Of a DNA stretch of 7,990 bases, positions 6,402 through 7,990 are shown in pieces. Position 1 is the stretch's first letter, and each line of letters opens with the position of its first letter. This DNA is from Flavobacteriales bacterium UBA6772 (GTDB taxonomy: Bacteria > Bacteroidota > Bacteroidia > Flavobacteriales > UBA7430). The position numbers and the translations under genes are program-made. Below the pieces are notes generated by a model. The model searched no databases. It was not told where the DNA came from and saw only the letters and a list, made by a program, of their open reading frames with translations. The stretch spans positions 1 through 7,990 of the forward strand of contig DKGK01000094.1 of assembly GCA_002453265.1 (NCBI GenBank). The letters run 5' to 3'.

Positions 6402-6824
6402 TTTATTAATCAGGTACTAACCTAAATTAACCCATGTTAACAACCTGTTAAGAAAAAGCTACGGTTAGAATTCTAAATTTGTTTTTGTAATAGGGTTTAG
6501 ACAAGGATCAGTAAAAACTAGATTCTTTTTCGTTCTTTTCGTAGCATTTTTTCAATATTTTAAATTGGATTTACTTTTTACTTTTCTGACGTCTTTTTAC
6601 ATTTTATATAAATTGCAAAACCCCTTTCGAATTCTGGAAACCACCTCCAAAAACAAGCATACAAAATAAGTCTGCAGTTCTATAAAGCTTAATTTTTTCT
6701 CTCAATTAAATAACAGGTTAAAAGCACAAAATACCCGCTTTAAAATTCTACTAAGTACATTGTATATATATATAAGCTAATTTCTTATATTTGCCCCCTG
6801 GTAAACTAAAATCCTAAAAAGACT
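6402..6824. other. 423-bp non-coding region between the symporter and pyrophosphatase genes
   Basis: I see no credible gene here. Near the symporter end is a small hairpin TTAAC-CCAT-GTTAA (6427-6440), without a following T-run. A 12-bp perfect palindrome, TTAGAATTCTAA, lies at 6465-6476 and overlaps an exact TAnnTTTG match, TAAATTTG (6474-6481), which lacks a TTG -33 box. A T-rich stretch runs from about 6520 to 6615. AACCTGTTA (6442-6450) and its reverse complement TAACAGGTT (6711-6719) form a distant inverted pair that could be chance. The right end holds the clear promoter of the pyrophosphatase gene. The upstream TAAATTTG could start a small RNA or a second, long-leader transcript. Confidence 0.4.
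6760..6793 (+). promoter_or_regulatory. Promoter of the membrane pyrophosphatase gene
   Basis: TTG at 6760-6762 and TATATTTG at 6786-6793, separated by 23 bp, match both halves of the Bacteroidota housekeeping promoter (TTG, 17-23 bp, TAnnTTTG). The spacer contains six TA repeats (6763-6774). Transcription would begin near 6800, giving a leader of about 25 nt before the ATG at 6825. This is the best promoter match in the window, in keeping with a highly expressed gene. Confidence 0.65.
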
Positions 6825-7990
6825 ATGGAATCGATTATTATTTATATGCCAATTTTAATGGCGCTTATAGGCTTACTATATATGGTAGCCAAAAAATCTT
6901 GGGTAATGAAACAAGATGCTGGAGATGGGAAAATGAAAGAAATTTCTGACCATATCTACGAAGGTGCTTTAGCATTCTTGAAAGCTGAATACAGACTTTT
7001 AACATTTTTTGTTATTGGTGTAAGTGTTTTACTATTTATTGTGTCTACTGTTGTTCCTTCTACACACTGGTTAATTGTAATTGCTTTTATAGTAGGTGCT
7101 TTTTTCTCAGCTTTAGCTGGAAACATGGGAATGAAAATAGCTACCAAAACAAATGTTAGAACTACACAAGCTGCTAAAACGAGTTTACCGCAAGCATTAA
7201 AAGTTTCTTTTGGTGGTGGTACAGTAATGGGCTTAGGTGTTGCTGGTTTAGCTGTTTTAGGTTTAACTGTTTTCTTTATTGTTTTCTATAACTACTTTAT
7301 GGGTGGTGTTTGGACAAACACCCAAGACATGACAATGGTATTAGAAACGCTTGCAGGTTTTTCTTTAGGTGCTGAATCTATTGCTTTATTTGCTCGTGTT
7401 GGTGGTGGTATTTATACTAAAGCTGCCGATGTTGGTGCCGATTTAGTTGGTAAAGTAGAAGCTGGAATTCCTGAAGATGACCCTAGAAACCCTGCTACAA
7501 TTGCAGATAATGTAGGTGATAACGTAGGTGATGTTGCAGGTATGGGTGCAGATTTATTTGGTTCTTATGTTGCTACAGTATTAGCAGCAATGGTATTAGG
7601 TAACTATATTATTGAAGTAAACGACATTAACATATTTACTGGTTTTGGTTCTATCGGACCTATTTTATTACCAATGTCTATAGCAGGTGTTGGGATTGTG
7701 ATTTCTTTAATCGGAACTTTATTCGTTAGTATTAAAGACAATTCAGCAAAAGAATCTGAAGTAATGGGAGCGTTAAACAAAGGGAACTGGTTCTCTATTG
7801 CTTTAGTTGCTGTTTCTTGTTATGGTTTAGTAACTTGGATGTTACCTGAAACTATGAAAATGAACTTCTTCGAAACTGGAGGGAATGTATTGAAAGACAT
7901 TACTGCAATGCGTGTATTTTATGCAACTATTGTAGGTTTAATTGTTGGAGCTGTTATTTCTTCTGTTACTGAATACTATACTGGTTTAGG
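6825..7990 (+). CDS. hppA: Membrane-bound ion-pumping pyrophosphatase, N-terminal part (cut by window end)
   Basis: The first 388 codons of a membrane pyrophosphatase (family length about 700 or more), which splits pyrophosphate on the cytoplasmic side and pumps H+ and/or Na+ out. Start ATG at 6825; the frame is open to the window edge. After several membrane helices comes the substrate site: Arg-191 in ARVGGG, then Lys-199, Asp-202 and Asp-206 in YTKAADVGADL, then IPEDDPRNP and the Asp-228/232/236 series in ADNVGDNVGD, and the gate Asp-243 in GADLF. These match mung-bean residues R242, K250, D253, D257, D279, D283, D287 and D294 with a constant offset of 51. The gate glutamate of Na+-pumping enzymes (DLFE, T. 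maritima E246) is Gly-246, and the plant-type glutamate (mung-bean E301) is Ala-250; instead Glu-184 appears in helix 5 (GAES). The K+-dependence residue lies beyond the window. Codons are strongly biased (GGT, GCT, TTA, GTA), as in highly expressed genes. Confidence 0.93.
   Translation, partial: MESIIIYMPILMALIGLLYMVAKKSWVMKQDAGDGKMKEISDHIYEGALAFLKAEYRLLTFFVIGVSVLLFIVSTVVPSTHWLIVIAFIVGAFFSALAGNMGMKIATKTNVRTTQAAKTSLPQALKVSFGGGTVMGLGVAGLAVLGLTVFFIVFYNYFMGGVWTNTQDMTMVLETLAGFSLGAESIALFARVGGGIYTKAADVGADLVGKVEAGIPEDDPRNPATIADNVGDNVGDVAGMGADLFGSYVATVLAAMVLGNYIIEVNDINIFTGFGSIGPILLPMSIAGVGIVISLIGTLFVSIKDNSAKESEVMGALNKGNWFSIALVAVSCYGLVTWMLPETMKMNFFETGGNVLKDITAMRVFYATIVGLIVGAVISSVTEYYTGL

Noticed and set aside
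6427..6450. Intrinsic terminator of the symporter gene
   Set aside because: The TTAAC/GTTAA stem is weak, AT-only apart from one pair, and no T-run follows it.
6956..7147. A 63-codon - strand frame inside the pyrophosphatase gene
   Set aside because: Antisense shadow of a strongly conserved gene.

Overview
The window looks like chromosomal DNA of a low-GC Bacteroidota, most likely a (marine) member of the Flavobacteriia. The evidence is a type IX secretion C-terminal sorting domain on the first protein, promoter-like TAnnTTTG boxes without Shine-Dalgarno sequences, a retropepsin-like protease with a PDZ domain typical of this group, and a Flavobacteriia-style membrane pyrophosphatase. No phage, plasmid, IS, CRISPR or RNA genes were recognised.

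Layout. 32-1123 (+) is a secreted alpha/beta hydrolase with a T9SS tail. 1267-2439 (+) is a two-lobed aspartyl protease with a C-terminal PDZ domain, broken by one in-frame TAA. 2440-2617 is a convergent gap holding a nested 85-bp inverted-repeat structure. 2618-4581 (-) is a tight two-gene operon transcribed right to left: a cysteine dioxygenase, then, 5 bp later, a PLP-dependent decarboxylase. 4582-4856 is a divergent control region with a perfect 7-N7-7 dyad. 4857-6401 (+) is a PutP-like sodium/solute symporter. 6402-6824 is a 423-bp non-coding leader with a good promoter for the next gene. 6825-7990 (+) is the first 388 codons of a membrane-bound ion-pumping pyrophosphatase (hppA), cut by the window end.

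The centrepiece is the operon at 2618-4581. Cysteine dioxygenase makes cysteine sulfinate. The decarboxylase, which an automated annotation could easily label glutamate decarboxylase, carries the three-residue recognition motif for cysteine sulfinate (F78, S98, Y100). Together they predict cysteine -> cysteine sulfinate -> hypotaurine (-> taurine), the animal-type route, in a bacterium. The dioxygenase also has the Cys and Tyr that form the thioether cofactor in mammalian enzymes. The divergent Na+-type solute symporter shares the control region, so an osmolyte or sulfonate role for the locus is a reasonable inference, but its substrate cannot be read from the sequence. No hypotaurine-oxidising enzyme is visible in the window.
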